Notes: generated from the sequence alone by a model not told the origin. Counted from the stretch's first letter, positions 34,474 to 44,128 are shown. The stretch is 64,000 nucleotides of DNA from Algibacter luteus (GCF_900141715.1 NZ_FQYK01000010.1:1-64000), one strand, 5' to 3'. Translations and numbers: made by a program.

Positions 34474-35847
34474 ATGAAAAAACTACTTTTTATTGCTTTT
34501 GCAATAGCCATTATCGGATGTAAAAAAGAAGATAAGTCAGGTATTGCGATAATTTCTGGTGAAATAACTAACAGACCAGTAGGTGAGCTAACTATTAATA
34601 GTGAAGACCGTTCGTTTAAAGAAACTATAGCGGTATCTCCAGTTGGAGCCTTTACAGATACACTGAGTACTGATATTAATTCGTATGTGTTATACGACGG
34701 TTCAAATCCTATTTTTTTAAATATCGAATCTGGATATAATCTACATATTACATATGATGCGAACGATTTTGATAACACGATTAAAATTACAGGTGTTGGC
34801 TCTGAAATAAACAACTATTTAGTTGCTAAAAGAAAGCAAGAAAAAGAGATGTTTAAAAATAATAAAGAAGTGTATTCTTTGGATGAAGCCCAGTATAAAG
34901 AGCGCATGCTTGCCTTTAAAAATACGCAAGAAGAATTATTAAATAATACTGAAGGTGTATCAAGTGAATTTGCTTCAAAAGAGAAAAAAAATCTATTTTA
35001 TGGTTATTTAGGAAGTTTAAATAATTACGAGAGAGCCCATAAATACTTCACAAAAAAAGAGAATTTTAAAGTTTCTGAAGATTTCTTAAATGAGCTAAAA
35101 GAAGTGGATTATAATAATGCCGAAGATTTCAATTTCTCAAGCAATTACAAGGATATTGTAAATGATTATTATGGTGATAAGGCACAAAAATTAAAGGAAA
35201 AAGATTCTATTCGATACGATATGGCTTTTTTAAAGACCGTTGGTGCGATTGATAACGAAACCATTAAAAATGCTTTGCTTTTCGATTTTGCTAGCTTTAA
35301 TATAACGTATTCAGAAGATATTGATGCGTTTTATAATACGTTTATAAAAAATTCTACTGACGAGAAGAACAACCAAATTATTAAAGATAAATTCAACGAA
35401 TTAATGAGGTTAACCGAAGGGAAACCTTCACCAAAATTTGTTGATTATGAAAATCATGCAGGAGGTAAAACCTCTTTAGAAGATTTAAAAGGTAAATACG
35501 TTTATGTAGATGTTTGGGCAACTTGGTGTGGACCTTGTGTTCGTGAAATCCCTTTCTTAAAGGAGGTTGAAGCACAATATCATAACAAAAATATCGAATT
35601 CGTGAGTATCTCTATTGATAAACTAAGAGACCATGAAAAATGGAAAACCATGGTTAATGATAGAGAGTTAGGTGGTGTGCAGTTATTTGCAGATAACGAT
35701 TGGAATTCTGCTTTTGTAAAAGCCTATCAAATTGAGGGTATTCCGAGATTTATTTTAATTGATGACGAAGGAAATATTGTAACTGCCAATGCACCGCGTC
35801 CGTCTAGTAAAAAGTTAATTGAATTGTTTAACGCTCAAGAATTATAA
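34474..35847 (+). CDS. TlpA-like thioredoxin-fold lipoprotein with DUF4369-like N-terminus
   Basis: A 457-residue lipoprotein: the signal peptide ends IAIIGC (Cys16). The N-terminal part (about 25-110) looks like the DUF4369 beta domain that precedes many Bacteroidota thioredoxins. A charged helical middle (about 115-310) follows. The C-terminal thioredoxin domain (about 315-457) holds the redox motif WATWCGPC (Cys352 and Cys355) and the cis-Pro region GIPRFILID. It should act as a periplasmic thiol-disulfide reductase, for example in cytochrome or outer-membrane protein maturation. A bidirectional terminator follows. Confidence 0.9.
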   Translation: MKKLLFIAFAIAIIGCKKEDKSGIAIISGEITNRPVGELTINSEDRSFKETIAVSPVGAFTDTLSTDINSYVLYDGSNPIFLNIESGYNLHITYDANDFDNTIKITGVGSEINNYLVAKRKQEKEMFKNNKEVYSLDEAQYKERMLAFKNTQEELLNNTEGVSSEFASKEKKNLFYGYLGSLNNYERAHKYFTKKENFKVSEDFLNELKEVDYNNAEDFNFSSNYKDIVNDYYGDKAQKLKEKDSIRYDMAFLKTVGAIDNETIKNALLFDFASFNITYSEDIDAFYNTFIKNSTDEKNNQIIKDKFNELMRLTEGKPSPKFVDYENHAGGKTSLEDLKGKYVYVDVWATWCGPCVREIPFLKEVEAQYHNKNIEFVSISIDKLRDHEKWKTMVNDRELGGVQLFADNDWNSAFVKAYQIEGIPRFILIDDEGNIVTANAPRPSSKKLIELFNAQEL

Positions 35848-35862
35848 AATTAATATAGTGAT

Positions 35863-35892
35863 AAAAAAAAGCCGCTTTTTGCGGCTTTTTTT
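35863..35892. terminator. Bidirectional terminator
   Basis: A-run, GCCGC, loop TTTTT, GCGGC, T-run. It sits between the convergent TlpA-like and NAD(P)HX repair genes and just reaches the latter's stop codon. Confidence 0.9.
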
Positions 35893-37468
35893 ATGTTTGA
35901 TTTTGTTCTTGAGCTTCACCTTCTTCTTGCGATGCTTCTTGTTGCGGAGGTTGTTCAGGTTGCTTAAATAAATCTATAAACGCTTCACCTAAATACTCAA
36001 TAACATGACTCGCAATTAAACTTTGGTAGCCAAAATCTTCAACAGCAATATCAGCAGACCTTCCGTGTAAATACACGCCAATTATGGTTGCTACTAAAGG
36101 GCTGTAACCTTGCGAAATTAACCCAACAATAATTCCTGTCAATACATCACCACTTCCTGCCGTTGAAAGCCCAGGATTTCCAGTAGTATTTATATATGAT
36201 TTGTCTTCAAAAACAGTTATGGTGTTAGCACCTTTTATAACAACTATAACTTGATGCTTTTTTGTAAACGCTTTAACTTTATCAAGCTTATCAAAATCAT
36301 CTTTCCATTTCCCAATCAAACGTTCTAGCTCCTTTGGATGCGGCGTTAATACCGTCATTTTTGGTAATAATTTCAGCAACGTTTTCTTTTTAGATAGCAT
36401 ATTCAATCCATCAGCATCTATTACTAACGGTGCTTTATTCGTTTTCAGGAATGCTTCGAATGTTTTGGCAGTTTTAGTATCTGTCCCTGCTCCAATTCCA
36501 AAGCCAATAACGGTGGGATCAATATCAAATGAAATAGATGATATTATTTCTTCATCCACATCGGTTATTACCATCGCTTCAGGAAAAGAGGCTTGTATGG
36601 CATGATAGCCACATTTTGGCATATAGGCTGTAACCAATCCTGCTCCTGCTGTTAATGTCGCTCTACTGGCTAGTGTAACCGCTCCTATTTTACCATAACT
36701 TCCGCCAATAATCAATGCATGGCCAAATTGTCCTTTATGCGAATATTTTTCTCGAGGCACGTAATTGGGTAGCACTTCATTTTTACCAATCAATTCAACA
36801 TGAGTTTCAGTGGTGTATAAAAATTCAGGATCTAATCCAATATCTAAAACTTCCCATTGTACCGTAAATTTTGCGGTTTCGGGTAAAAAGAACACCAATT
36901 TTGGGGAAGCAAAACTTAAAGTAAATCCAGCCCAAACTACGGCATCTTCATCTTTAACTGGTTGGTCTGGATATAACCCTGACGGAATATCTATAGCTAG
37001 AGTAAAAGCTTTACTTTTTCTAAAATGTATAAAAAGTTGTTTGACCCATAGATCAATTGGTCTATTTAATCCTATGCCAAAAACGGCATCAACAATGATG
37101 TCTTCCGGAGCAATCTCGGGAAAATCTTGAGCACAATTTAACAGCACCGGCCACTTTTTAGTCACATTCTTTATGCGGTCGTAATTAATTAAAAAATCTT
37201 TCGATCGTTTGTCGCTACAATTAATAATATAGGTGTTTACATTATAGCCATGAGTTATCAAATGCCTCGATAAAACTAGACCATCTCCCCCATTATTTCC
37301 GATACCACAAAACACATGAATAGGCACTTGAGCGCCTTGCATGCGCATATGCATCCAATTAAAAATTTGAGTACCCGCACGCTCCATTAAGTCGGTAGAG
37401 GTAATGTTTTGTCTTTCTGCAGTTAGCTTATCGCCTTCGTAAATTTGTTCTTTAGAAAATAGCTTCAT
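35891..37468 (-). CDS. nnr: Bifunctional NAD(P)H-hydrate epimerase/dehydratase
   Basis: A 525-residue two-domain metabolite-repair enzyme. The N-terminal YjeF_N epimerase domain (about 1-215) has FCGIGNNGGDGLVLSRHL. The C-terminal ADP-dependent dehydratase domain (about 225-505) is ribokinase-like, with HKGQFGHALIIGGSYGKIGA, VIDADGLNMLS, LTPHPKELERL and the signature NPGLSTAGSGDVLTGIIVGL. It repairs hydrated NADH and NADPH. The tail is Gln/Glu-rich (EQPPQQEASQEEGEAQEQ), an odd low-complexity ending. The start at MKLFSKEQIYEGD is family-typical. Transcription ends in the bidirectional terminator. Confidence 0.94.
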   Translation of the reverse strand: MKLFSKEQIYEGDKLTAERQNITSTDLMERAGTQIFNWMHMRMQGAQVPIHVFCGIGNNGGDGLVLSRHLITHGYNVNTYIINCSDKRSKDFLINYDRIKNVTKKWPVLLNCAQDFPEIAPEDIIVDAVFGIGLNRPIDLWVKQLFIHFRKSKAFTLAIDIPSGLYPDQPVKDEDAVVWAGFTLSFASPKLVFFLPETAKFTVQWEVLDIGLDPEFLYTTETHVELIGKNEVLPNYVPREKYSHKGQFGHALIIGGSYGKIGAVTLASRATLTAGAGLVTAYMPKCGYHAIQASFPEAMVITDVDEEIISSISFDIDPTVIGFGIGAGTDTKTAKTFEAFLKTNKAPLVIDADGLNMLSKKKTLLKLLPKMTVLTPHPKELERLIGKWKDDFDKLDKVKAFTKKHQVIVVIKGANTITVFEDKSYINTTGNPGLSTAGSGDVLTGIIVGLISQGYSPLVATIIGVYLHGRSADIAVEDFGYQSLIASHVIEYLGEAFIDLFKQPEQPPQQEASQEEGEAQEQNQT

Positions 37469-37591
37469 GTATAGGTAATTATCATTTTTTCATTTCTTAT
37501 CACAATTAGTCGTTTTTTTTAAACGAATACCGATTGAAGATAAGAATATTGTAAAAAAAATATTTTAGTTTTTTTATTAGGTTAAATGTAA

Positions 37592-37599
37592 TACTTTTG
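37592..37599 (+). promoter_or_regulatory. -7 element TACTTTTG of the threonine operon
   Basis: Exact TAnnTTTG match 21 bp upstream of the leader-peptide ATG at 37620. The -33 position is T-rich without a clear TTG. Confidence 0.5.
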
Positions 37600-37619
37600 A
37601 AGGGTATTATATAACAATA

Positions 37620-37727
37620 ATGAATCATTTCAGCCAAAATACGATTACTTTAGTTTCTTTTTTCGCAAAAGGAACAACGAGTGCTTTTGGTACAACTACA
37701 AATATTACAACCCTTTGGGGTTGCTAG
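37620..37727 (+). CDS. thrL: Threonine-rich leader peptide of the thr operon
   Basis: A 35-codon ORF not long enough for usual gene callers. Its residues 19-31 read TTSAFGTTTNITT, giving 7 Thr in 13 codons, and it ends LWGC. In total, 9 of 35 residues are Thr and 2 are Ile. It starts 21 bp after a TACTTTTG element and lies 85 bp before thrA. Ribosome stalling at these codons when threonyl-tRNA is scarce would free or block the hairpins downstream, as in the E. coli thrL system. The sequence differs from E. coli thrL, so it is an analogue or a far relative. Confidence 0.8.
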   Translation: MNHFSQNTITLVSFFAKGTTSAFGTTTNITTLWGC

Positions 37728-37773
37728 TTATATATATTCCGCAGACTCATTTTGTAATTTCAAAAAATTACAA
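37704..37773 (+). promoter_or_regulatory. Candidate thr attenuator with competing hairpins
   Basis: Three segments compete. ATTACAA at 37704-37710 (in the Thr codons) can pair with TTGTAAT at 37752-37758. TTGTAATTT at 37752-37760 can instead pair with AAATTACAA at 37765-37773 (9 bp, loop CAAA). A separate hairpin, CAACCC-TTTG-GGGTTG, lies at 37708-37723 over the leader's last codons. No strong T-run follows 37773, so the final step could be termination or sequestration of the thrA start. Confidence 0.6.
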
Positions 37774-37812
37774 CATTTCAAGCATTATTTTTAATTATCA
37801 AGACATTAAAAC

Positions 37813-40257
37813 ATGAAGGTTTTAAAATTCGGAGGAACTTCAGTGGGTTCTTCACAAAATATAAATAACGTCATCAATATTTTAGTTAACCACAGCAAAA
37901 CGGATACTTTGGTTTGTGTGGTTTCGGCTGTTGGTGGCATTACAGACAAATTACTTTTAGCTGGAAAGCAAGCGCAAAATAAGGAGGAAGCATTTATAGA
38001 AACCTTCAATACCATAAAAACACGTCATTTTGAAATCGTTAAGGAATTAAATCCAAACAAAAGTGATGACATTTTAAGCTTTGTAGAAGATAAATTAAAC
38101 GCTCTAAGAAGTTTATTAGATGGCATTTTTCTAATCAATGAATTATCGCCAAAAACATCCGATAAATTAGTGAGTTTTGGTGAATTGCTATCGTCGTTTA
38201 TTATTGCTGAAACAATGAAAAACAGAGGGCTTTCCGCAGATGTTAAAAATTCGCAGGAGCTTATTGTTACAAATTCAAATTTCACGAAAGCTGAAGTGGA
38301 TTATAGTATTACGAATCAAAATATTCGCGATTATTTTAAATCGGCTAAACAAAAAATAACCATACTTCCTGGATTTATTTCTAAATCTAGAATTGGTGAA
38401 ATTACAACGCTTGGTCGTGGTGGTTCAGATTTTACAGCTGCTATTGTTGCCGCAGCCTTACATGTTGAGACCTTAGAGATATGGACCGACGTTAGTGGTA
38501 TGTATACCACGAATCCTAAATTGGTAAAACAGGCCTACCCTATTGAAAGAATCTCGTATCAGGAGGCAATGGAATTATCGCATTTTGGTGCGAAAGTTTT
38601 ATATCCACCTACGGTGCAACCTGTTTTGAGTTTAGATATTCCAATTCACATTAAAAACACCTTAGAACCTGATGCTTTTGGAACCGTAATTTCTAATGAA
38701 GAAATTAAATCGACTTCTCCAGTAAGAGGGATTAGTAACATCGGAAATATTGCATTATTGACATTAGAAGGTAGTGGAATGGTTGGGATTCCAGGATTTT
38801 CAAAACGCTTGTTTGAAACGTTATCACAAGAGAAAATTAATGTGATTATGATTACGCAAGCCTCGTCTGAACATTCTATTTGTCTGGGAATTGAAGATAA
38901 AGAAGCAGAAAATGCAAAAGCGGCAATTGATGTCGTTTTTGAAAATGAAATTGCTTTAGGTAAAATTGAGCCTATCATTATTGAAACAGGATTGTCAATT
39001 ATTGCCTTAGTAGGAGATAATATGAAGAACCACCAAGGTATTAGTGGTAAAATGTTTAGTAGTTTAGGTAAAAATAACATCAATATAAGAGCCATTGCGC
39101 AGGGTGCTTCAGAAAAGAATATTACTGCCGTTATTGATGAAAAGGATGTTAAAAAAGCATTAAACACGCTTCACGAGCAGTTTTTTGAGACAAAAACTAA
39201 ACAAATAAATGTTTTTATTACAGGTGTTGGAAATGTTGGCGAACGCTTAGTTGAACAAATAAAACAACAAAAGAAATACTTAAAGGACAATCTTAAAATT
39301 AAATTACGTGTTGTTGGATTATCAAATTCTAGGCACATGATTTTTGATGAAGACGGTATCGGTTTAAATAACTGGAAAGAACAATTGGCATCTGGAGAAA
39401 AAGCAAGCTTACAAGGTTTCTTTGAAAAAACAAAAGCACTCAATTTACGCAACAGCATTTTTGTTGATGTTACTGCAAATAAAGATGTTGCCGATTTATA
39501 TGCACAGTATTTAAGACAAAGTATTGCCATTGTAGCGTGTAATAAAATAGCTTGTTCTAGTGATTACAATAACTATAAAGACTTAAAACGATTATCATTG
39601 AAGTACAACGCGCCTTTCTTGTTTGAAACTAACGTTGGTGCGGGATTACCAATAATTGATACTTTAGGAAATTTAATTGCTTCCGGCGATAAGGTAAACT
39701 CCATTCAAGCAGTTTTATCTGGGAGTTTAAATTTTGTTTTTAATAATTTCAATGATAAAACCAAGTTCTATGATGTTGTAAAACAAGCTGGTGCTGAGGG
39801 TTATACTGAGCCAGACCCAAGAATAGATTTAAGCGGTGTTGATGTAGCGCGCAAAATTTTAATTCTGGCCAGAGAAAGTGGTATAGCATTGAATTTAGAA
39901 GATATAGATAATACATCGTTTCTTTCAGAAGCTGGTTTAAAAAGTGATTCGGTTGATGATTTCTATCAAACGTTAATTGCAGACGAAGCACATTATCAAA
40001 GTTTATACGCTTCCGCGAAAGCGAACATCTGTCAATTAAAATATGTTGCTAAATTTGAAAATGGAAAAGCCAGTGTAGGGTTGCAAGAAATACCCGAAGG
40101 ACATCCGTTTTATAATTTAGAGGGAAGCGACAATATCGTTATGTTTTATACCGAGCGTTATCCTCAACAACCTATGATAATTAAAGGTGCAGGGGCTGGT
40201 GCAGATGTGACTGCTTCTGGTCTATTTGCTGATATTATTAGACTAGGAAACGATTAA
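37813..40257 (+). CDS. thrA: Bifunctional aspartate kinase / homoserine dehydrogenase
   Basis: An 814-residue fusion catalysing the first and third steps of threonine synthesis. The kinase domain (about 1-290) opens KVLKFGGTSVGSS and has TTLGRGGSDFTAAIVAAAL. Two ACT domains (about 305-450) form the allosteric site. The homoserine dehydrogenase (about 455-814) has VFITGVGNVGERLVEQI for NAD(P) and SGSLNFVFN plus AGAEGYTEPDPRIDLSGVDVARKILILARE for catalysis. Length matches E. coli ThrA (820). It leads the thrABC operon behind a Thr-rich leader. Confidence 0.97.
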   Translation: MKVLKFGGTSVGSSQNINNVINILVNHSKTDTLVCVVSAVGGITDKLLLAGKQAQNKEEAFIETFNTIKTRHFEIVKELNPNKSDDILSFVEDKLNALRSLLDGIFLINELSPKTSDKLVSFGELLSSFIIAETMKNRGLSADVKNSQELIVTNSNFTKAEVDYSITNQNIRDYFKSAKQKITILPGFISKSRIGEITTLGRGGSDFTAAIVAAALHVETLEIWTDVSGMYTTNPKLVKQAYPIERISYQEAMELSHFGAKVLYPPTVQPVLSLDIPIHIKNTLEPDAFGTVISNEEIKSTSPVRGISNIGNIALLTLEGSGMVGIPGFSKRLFETLSQEKINVIMITQASSEHSICLGIEDKEAENAKAAIDVVFENEIALGKIEPIIIETGLSIIALVGDNMKNHQGISGKMFSSLGKNNINIRAIAQGASEKNITAVIDEKDVKKALNTLHEQFFETKTKQINVFITGVGNVGERLVEQIKQQKKYLKDNLKIKLRVVGLSNSRHMIFDEDGIGLNNWKEQLASGEKASLQGFFEKTKALNLRNSIFVDVTANKDVADLYAQYLRQSIAIVACNKIACSSDYNNYKDLKRLSLKYNAPFLFETNVGAGLPIIDTLGNLIASGDKVNSIQAVLSGSLNFVFNNFNDKTKFYDVVKQAGAEGYTEPDPRIDLSGVDVARKILILARESGIALNLEDIDNTSFLSEAGLKSDSVDDFYQTLIADEAHYQSLYASAKANICQLKYVAKFENGKASVGLQEIPEGHPFYNLEGSDNIVMFYTERYPQQPMIIKGAGAGADVTASGLFADIIRLGND

Positions 40258-40302
40258 TTTGAACAGTGGTAGTTTACAGACACTGAAAACTAATAATGAT
40301 TT

Positions 40303-40330
40303 TTGTCCGTTCGAGCGCAGTCAAGAACTA
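40303..40330 (+). repeat. Repeat-like string in the thrA-thrB spacer
   Basis: GTCCGTTCGAGCGCAGTCAAG contains the TTCGAGCGCAGTC motif seen as a common palindromic half-site in Flavobacteriia intergenic regions and similar to the patch near 2575. It makes the frame look open from a TTG at 40303, so this start should not be used for thrB. Confidence 0.35.
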
Positions 40331-40341
40331 TTAAAAAAAAG

Positions 40342-41265
40342 ATGAACGAAATAAAAATATTTTCTCCAGCAACCGTTGCGAATGTCGCCTGTGGGTTCGA
40401 TGTGTTAGGGTTTTGTTTGGATAGCGTTGGAGATGACATGGTAATTAGAAAAACTGCTAAAAAAGGCATTCATATTGCCAATATAGAAGGATTCGATTTG
40501 CCTTACGAAGCAGAATTAAATGTTGCCGGTGTTTCGGCATTGGCAATGTATGAGGCTATAGATGTCGATTTTGGTTTTGAAATTGAAATCTATAAAAACA
40601 TAAAACCAGGAAGTGGCATTGGTAGTAGTGCAGCAAGTGCAGTTGGAAGTGTTTTTGGAATGAATGAATTATTAGGAAAACCATTTAACAAAACAGAGCT
40701 TACTGCCTTTGCCATAGAAGGTGAAGCTTTAGCCAGTAAATGCGAACATGCCGATAACCTCGCTCCTGCACTTTTTGGCGGATTTACGTTGGTGAAAAGT
40801 TTATCGCCATTGAAGATATTAGAAATACCAACGCCTAATGATTTGTACGCTACTATTGTTCATCCTCAAATAGAAATTAAGACTTCAGAGTCTCGGGCTT
40901 TACTACCAAAAGAAGTGCCTTTAAGTGATGCCATTACACAATGGGCTAATTTAGGAAGTTTGGTACACGCTTTACATACAAATGATTACGAGTTAATTGG
41001 AAATTCCTTAAATGATGTGATTGTTGAACCTTACAGAAGTCAATTGATTCCTTATTTTAATGAAGTGAAACAAGCGGCTTTAAAAGCCAATGCATTAGGT
41101 GTTGGTATTTCAGGATCAGGACCTTCAATTTTTACGTTATGTAAAGGTTCAGAAACAGCCAATAAAATAAAACAAGCCATACAAGATGTATATTCAAAAA
41201 CAGGAATCGATTTTGAAATACATGTGACTAAAATAAACACTGAAGGTGTTAAAATAATTGAATAA
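40342..41265 (+). CDS. thrB: Homoserine kinase
   Basis: A 307-residue GHMP kinase that phosphorylates homoserine. The ATP-binding motif is KPGSGIGSSAASAVGSV (about 78-95). FSPATVANVACGFDVLGF at the N-terminus and GVGISGSGPSIFTL near the C-terminus are the other conserved regions. The start is the ATG at 40342. The TTG at 40303 would add 13 residues coming from a repeat-like string. It follows thrA by 84 bp and precedes thrC by 3 bp. Confidence 0.96.
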   Translation: MNEIKIFSPATVANVACGFDVLGFCLDSVGDDMVIRKTAKKGIHIANIEGFDLPYEAELNVAGVSALAMYEAIDVDFGFEIEIYKNIKPGSGIGSSAASAVGSVFGMNELLGKPFNKTELTAFAIEGEALASKCEHADNLAPALFGGFTLVKSLSPLKILEIPTPNDLYATIVHPQIEIKTSESRALLPKEVPLSDAITQWANLGSLVHALHTNDYELIGNSLNDVIVEPYRSQLIPYFNEVKQAALKANALGVGISGSGPSIFTLCKGSETANKIKQAIQDVYSKTGIDFEIHVTKINTEGVKIIE

Positions 41266-41268
41266 ATA

Positions 41269-42561
41269 ATGAATTACTATTCACTCAATCATAAAGCTCC
41301 AAATACAACATTCGAAAATGCAGTGGTTAAAGGTTTAGCGCCTGATAAAGGTTTGTATTTTCCAGAAAGTATCACACCTTTACCTCAATCTTTTTGGGAT
41401 AATTTTGATAATCTGACTTATTCTGAAATCGCTTTTGAAGCCATAAAACAATTTGTGTCTCCTGAAATCCCTGAAGCAATTTTAAAAACAATTGTTGAAG
41501 AAACACTTTCTTTTGATTTTCCTGTTGTTAACTTAAATGAAAATATTTCTACCTTGGAATTATTTCACGGTCCTACCATGGCATTTAAAGATGTAGGAGC
41601 TCGTTTTATGGCACGTTGCTTAGGGTATTTCAATCAAAATAATACGAATGAAGTCACTGTGTTAGTAGCTACTTCTGGCGATACTGGCGGTGCCGTGGCG
41701 AATGGTTTTTTAGGCGTAAAAGGCGTTAATGTGGTTATACTTTACCCTAGCGGGAAAGTGAGCGATATTCAAGAAATGCAACTTACAACTTTAGGTCAGA
41801 ATATTAAAGCATTAGAAGTTAATGGTACGTTTGACGATTGTCAAGCCATGGTAAAAACCGCTTTTTTAGATGAAAGTTTAACAAGCAAAATGCAATTAAC
41901 CTCTGCCAACTCAATCAATGTAGCGCGGTGGTTGCCACAGTTATTTTATTTTATGTTTGCTTATAAGCAATTACATAATAAGTATAAAGACATTGTGTTC
42001 TCTGTTCCGAGTGGAAATTTTGGAAATATTTGCGCTGGTATGATGGCACAACAATTGGGTTTACCAGTTAAACATTTTGTGGCTTCAAACAACGCTAATA
42101 ATGTTGTGACAAGGTATTTAATTTCAAAGCTTTACGAACCAAAACCTTCGGTTCAAACCATTTCGAACGCTATGGATGTTGGTGCGCCAAGTAATTTTAT
42201 TCGTATTCAAGAAATTTATAAGAATCAATTTGCAGACTTAAAAAGCAATCTGTCTTCTTACAGTTTTTCTGACGATGAAACTAAAGAAGCTATGTTAGAA
42301 ATTTATAACAAGTATAACTACGTTGCAGACCCACATGGGGCTGTTGGTTATTTGGGATGTAAATCTTATTTGAATAACCATCCAAACGCGCATTGTGTGT
42401 TTTTAGAAACGGCGCATCCAACTAAGTTTTTAGATGTTGTTGAAGATGTAATTAAAGAAAAACAACCGTTACCTGAACAAATACAATCGGTTATGGGTAA
42501 AGAAAAAGAAGCAGTTGTAATATCGACATATAACGAACTGAAGGATTTTCTTTTAAAATAA
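41269..42561 (+). CDS. thrC: Threonine synthase
   Basis: A 430-residue pyridoxal-phosphate enzyme that makes threonine from O-phosphohomoserine. The PLP Lys is in HGPTMAFKDVGARFMARCL (about 102-120), with VATSGDTGGAVANGF (about 131-145) binding the cofactor phosphate. The catalytic domain ends GAVGYLGCKSYL, with FLETAHPTKFLDVVE near the C-terminus, as in the E. coli-type shorter class. It is the last gene of thrABC, 3 bp after thrB. Confidence 0.96.
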   Translation: MNYYSLNHKAPNTTFENAVVKGLAPDKGLYFPESITPLPQSFWDNFDNLTYSEIAFEAIKQFVSPEIPEAILKTIVEETLSFDFPVVNLNENISTLELFHGPTMAFKDVGARFMARCLGYFNQNNTNEVTVLVATSGDTGGAVANGFLGVKGVNVVILYPSGKVSDIQEMQLTTLGQNIKALEVNGTFDDCQAMVKTAFLDESLTSKMQLTSANSINVARWLPQLFYFMFAYKQLHNKYKDIVFSVPSGNFGNICAGMMAQQLGLPVKHFVASNNANNVVTRYLISKLYEPKPSVQTISNAMDVGAPSNFIRIQEIYKNQFADLKSNLSSYSFSDDETKEAMLEIYNKYNYVADPHGAVGYLGCKSYLNNHPNAHCVFLETAHPTKFLDVVEDVIKEKQPLPEQIQSVMGKEKEAVVISTYNELKDFLLK

Positions 42562-42611
42562 AATTGTTTATCTGAAGTCATTAGGCATCCAATTTAAACT
42601 AAATATGTATT

Positions 42612-42854
42612 ATGAGTGTAGCAGATTGGATTGGGTTTTTAGGTGTTTCTCAAATATTATTGGCTTACGCATTGAGCGTTTTGGGGAAGATATCCCCAAA
42701 TAGTTTACTTTTTATACTGCTTAATATTATAGGTGCCGCTATGGCTTGTTTAGCATCTGTTCTTATCAATTATTGGCCATTTATTATCTTGGAAGCTGTT
42801 TGGACTTTGGTGTCGGTGTATTCGTTACTAAAGTTTAGTAAGCATTCTATTTGA
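42612..42854 (+). CDS. Small membrane protein, CBU_0592-like
   Basis: An 80-residue protein of three hydrophobic helices (about 5-22, 30-52 and 54-74), opening WIGFLGVSQILLAYALSVLGKI with mid-part GAAMACLASVLINYWPFIILEAVWTLVSVYSLLKF. The pattern fits what I recall of the CBU_0592-like membrane protein family of unknown role. It lies 50 bp after thrC on the same strand and may be transcribed with the thr operon, although no functional link is known. Confidence 0.72.
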   Translation: MSVADWIGFLGVSQILLAYALSVLGKISPNSLLFILLNIIGAAMACLASVLINYWPFIILEAVWTLVSVYSLLKFSKHSI

Positions 42855-43010
42855 CTTTATTATAAAAACAGAAGCTTTTCATCAATCTCTGATTAGCATA
42901 ACTTTAAATGCTTTTTACTCCAATTCTATTTAGGGTAACTTTATACAGGACACCTCATGATGGTTTTCATTATTACTTTTATGAAATTGCACTCAGAAAA
43001 AATCTTAGCG

Positions 43011-44018
43011 ATGAAAAAAACGGCCTTCTCAACAATTTACCTAATTGTAATTTCAATGTTTTCATTTCCATTATTTGCTCAAACAGCAGAATGCGATGGA
43101 ACGCTCCCTTTTGAAGAACAAAATGGATACGTAACTATCGAAATGGAATCTGGTAATTTACCCGCTGGCACTAATTGGCAAACAGGCAGTGAAGCTGATC
43201 CTAATTTACCAGGGGCAACCATTAATTATATCTATTGGGATGGTGCAGAGTCATTTAACGCATTAACAGGTGCTCCCATAACTTATAATATAAAAATTAA
43301 TAATCCTGGCACATACAGGTTAGTTTGGCGAGGTCGCATTGGTACTGGCACCTCTGGAGGCGAGCATAACGATGCTTGGTTACGTATTGTTGCGGATGAT
43401 TTTTATGCTACAAAACAAAGTAGTTTTACTTCTACCGAAGCGTTAGAGCCAAGACCTGATTGTAATAGTAACCCGAATAGAGACTGTCCTGTAGGATCTA
43501 GCGTTGGAGGTTTTTTTAAGGCATTTATGAATAGACACCCTGTAAACCTACCTGTAGATCAGCGTTGGGGTTTTGTTACTAATACAAATGATGGAAATTC
43601 TTTTCGATTTATATGGGCCACTTTTAATACAGCCGGCCTCTATTCTGTTATTGTTGATGCAAGATCTAGCTTCTTTTTTATGGATAAAATGGTTTTATAT
43701 AGAAATGATGTGAGTAGTAGTACGGCTTTAGATCTTTCTAATAGTGAATCGATGTGCGCTACCTTATCAATTAATAAGCATAATAAATTCAATGGTTTTG
43801 ACCTATTTCCTAACCCTTCTAATGGGCAAATTAAGCTGAATAATTTATTACCAAACGGAAAACTGTTTATAAAGAATATACATGGCGTAACGGTGCGTGT
43901 AATAAATTATAATTTATCTCAAAAAACCATAGATGTTTCAGATTTAAAAAGTGGCGTCTATTTTATTTCAAATTCAGATAATTATAATGCTTTTGTGAAA
44001 AAGTTAGTTAAAATTTAA
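43011..44018 (+). CDS. T9SS type A secreted protein with a carbohydrate-binding-like domain
   Basis: A 335-residue exported protein. The ATG at 43011 is preferred over 42957 because it gives a clean signal peptide (MKKTAFSTIYLIVISMFSFPLFAQ). The middle part (about 28-235) is beta-rich: VTIEMESGNLPAGTNW, then PGTYRLVWRGRIGTG and SVIVDARSSFFFMDKMVLYR, resembling CBM6/malectin-like modules that bind sugars or other ligands. The last about 75 residues are a T9SS type A sorting domain, FDLFPNPSNGQIKLN to FVKKLVKI. It should be attached to the cell surface. Its ligand is unknown. Confidence 0.85.
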   Translation: MKKTAFSTIYLIVISMFSFPLFAQTAECDGTLPFEEQNGYVTIEMESGNLPAGTNWQTGSEADPNLPGATINYIYWDGAESFNALTGAPITYNIKINNPGTYRLVWRGRIGTGTSGGEHNDAWLRIVADDFYATKQSSFTSTEALEPRPDCNSNPNRDCPVGSSVGGFFKAFMNRHPVNLPVDQRWGFVTNTNDGNSFRFIWATFNTAGLYSVIVDARSSFFFMDKMVLYRNDVSSSTALDLSNSESMCATLSINKHNKFNGFDLFPNPSNGQIKLNNLLPNGKLFIKNIHGVTVRVINYNLSQKTIDVSDLKSGVYFISNSDNYNAFVKKLVKI

Positions 44019-44128
44019 GTTTAGTAACAAAACTTAAAATTTGTATTAAGCTATACTTTCATATTTCTCAAGATTCACATTTTTTCATATCTTAAAATCT
44101 TTAACTAAAAGTTAATACTAATTTTCTA

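Noticed and set aside
40303-40341. TTG start giving 13 extra residues to homoserine kinase
   Set aside because: These codons come from a repeat-like string, and ThrB proteins start near the ATG at 40342.
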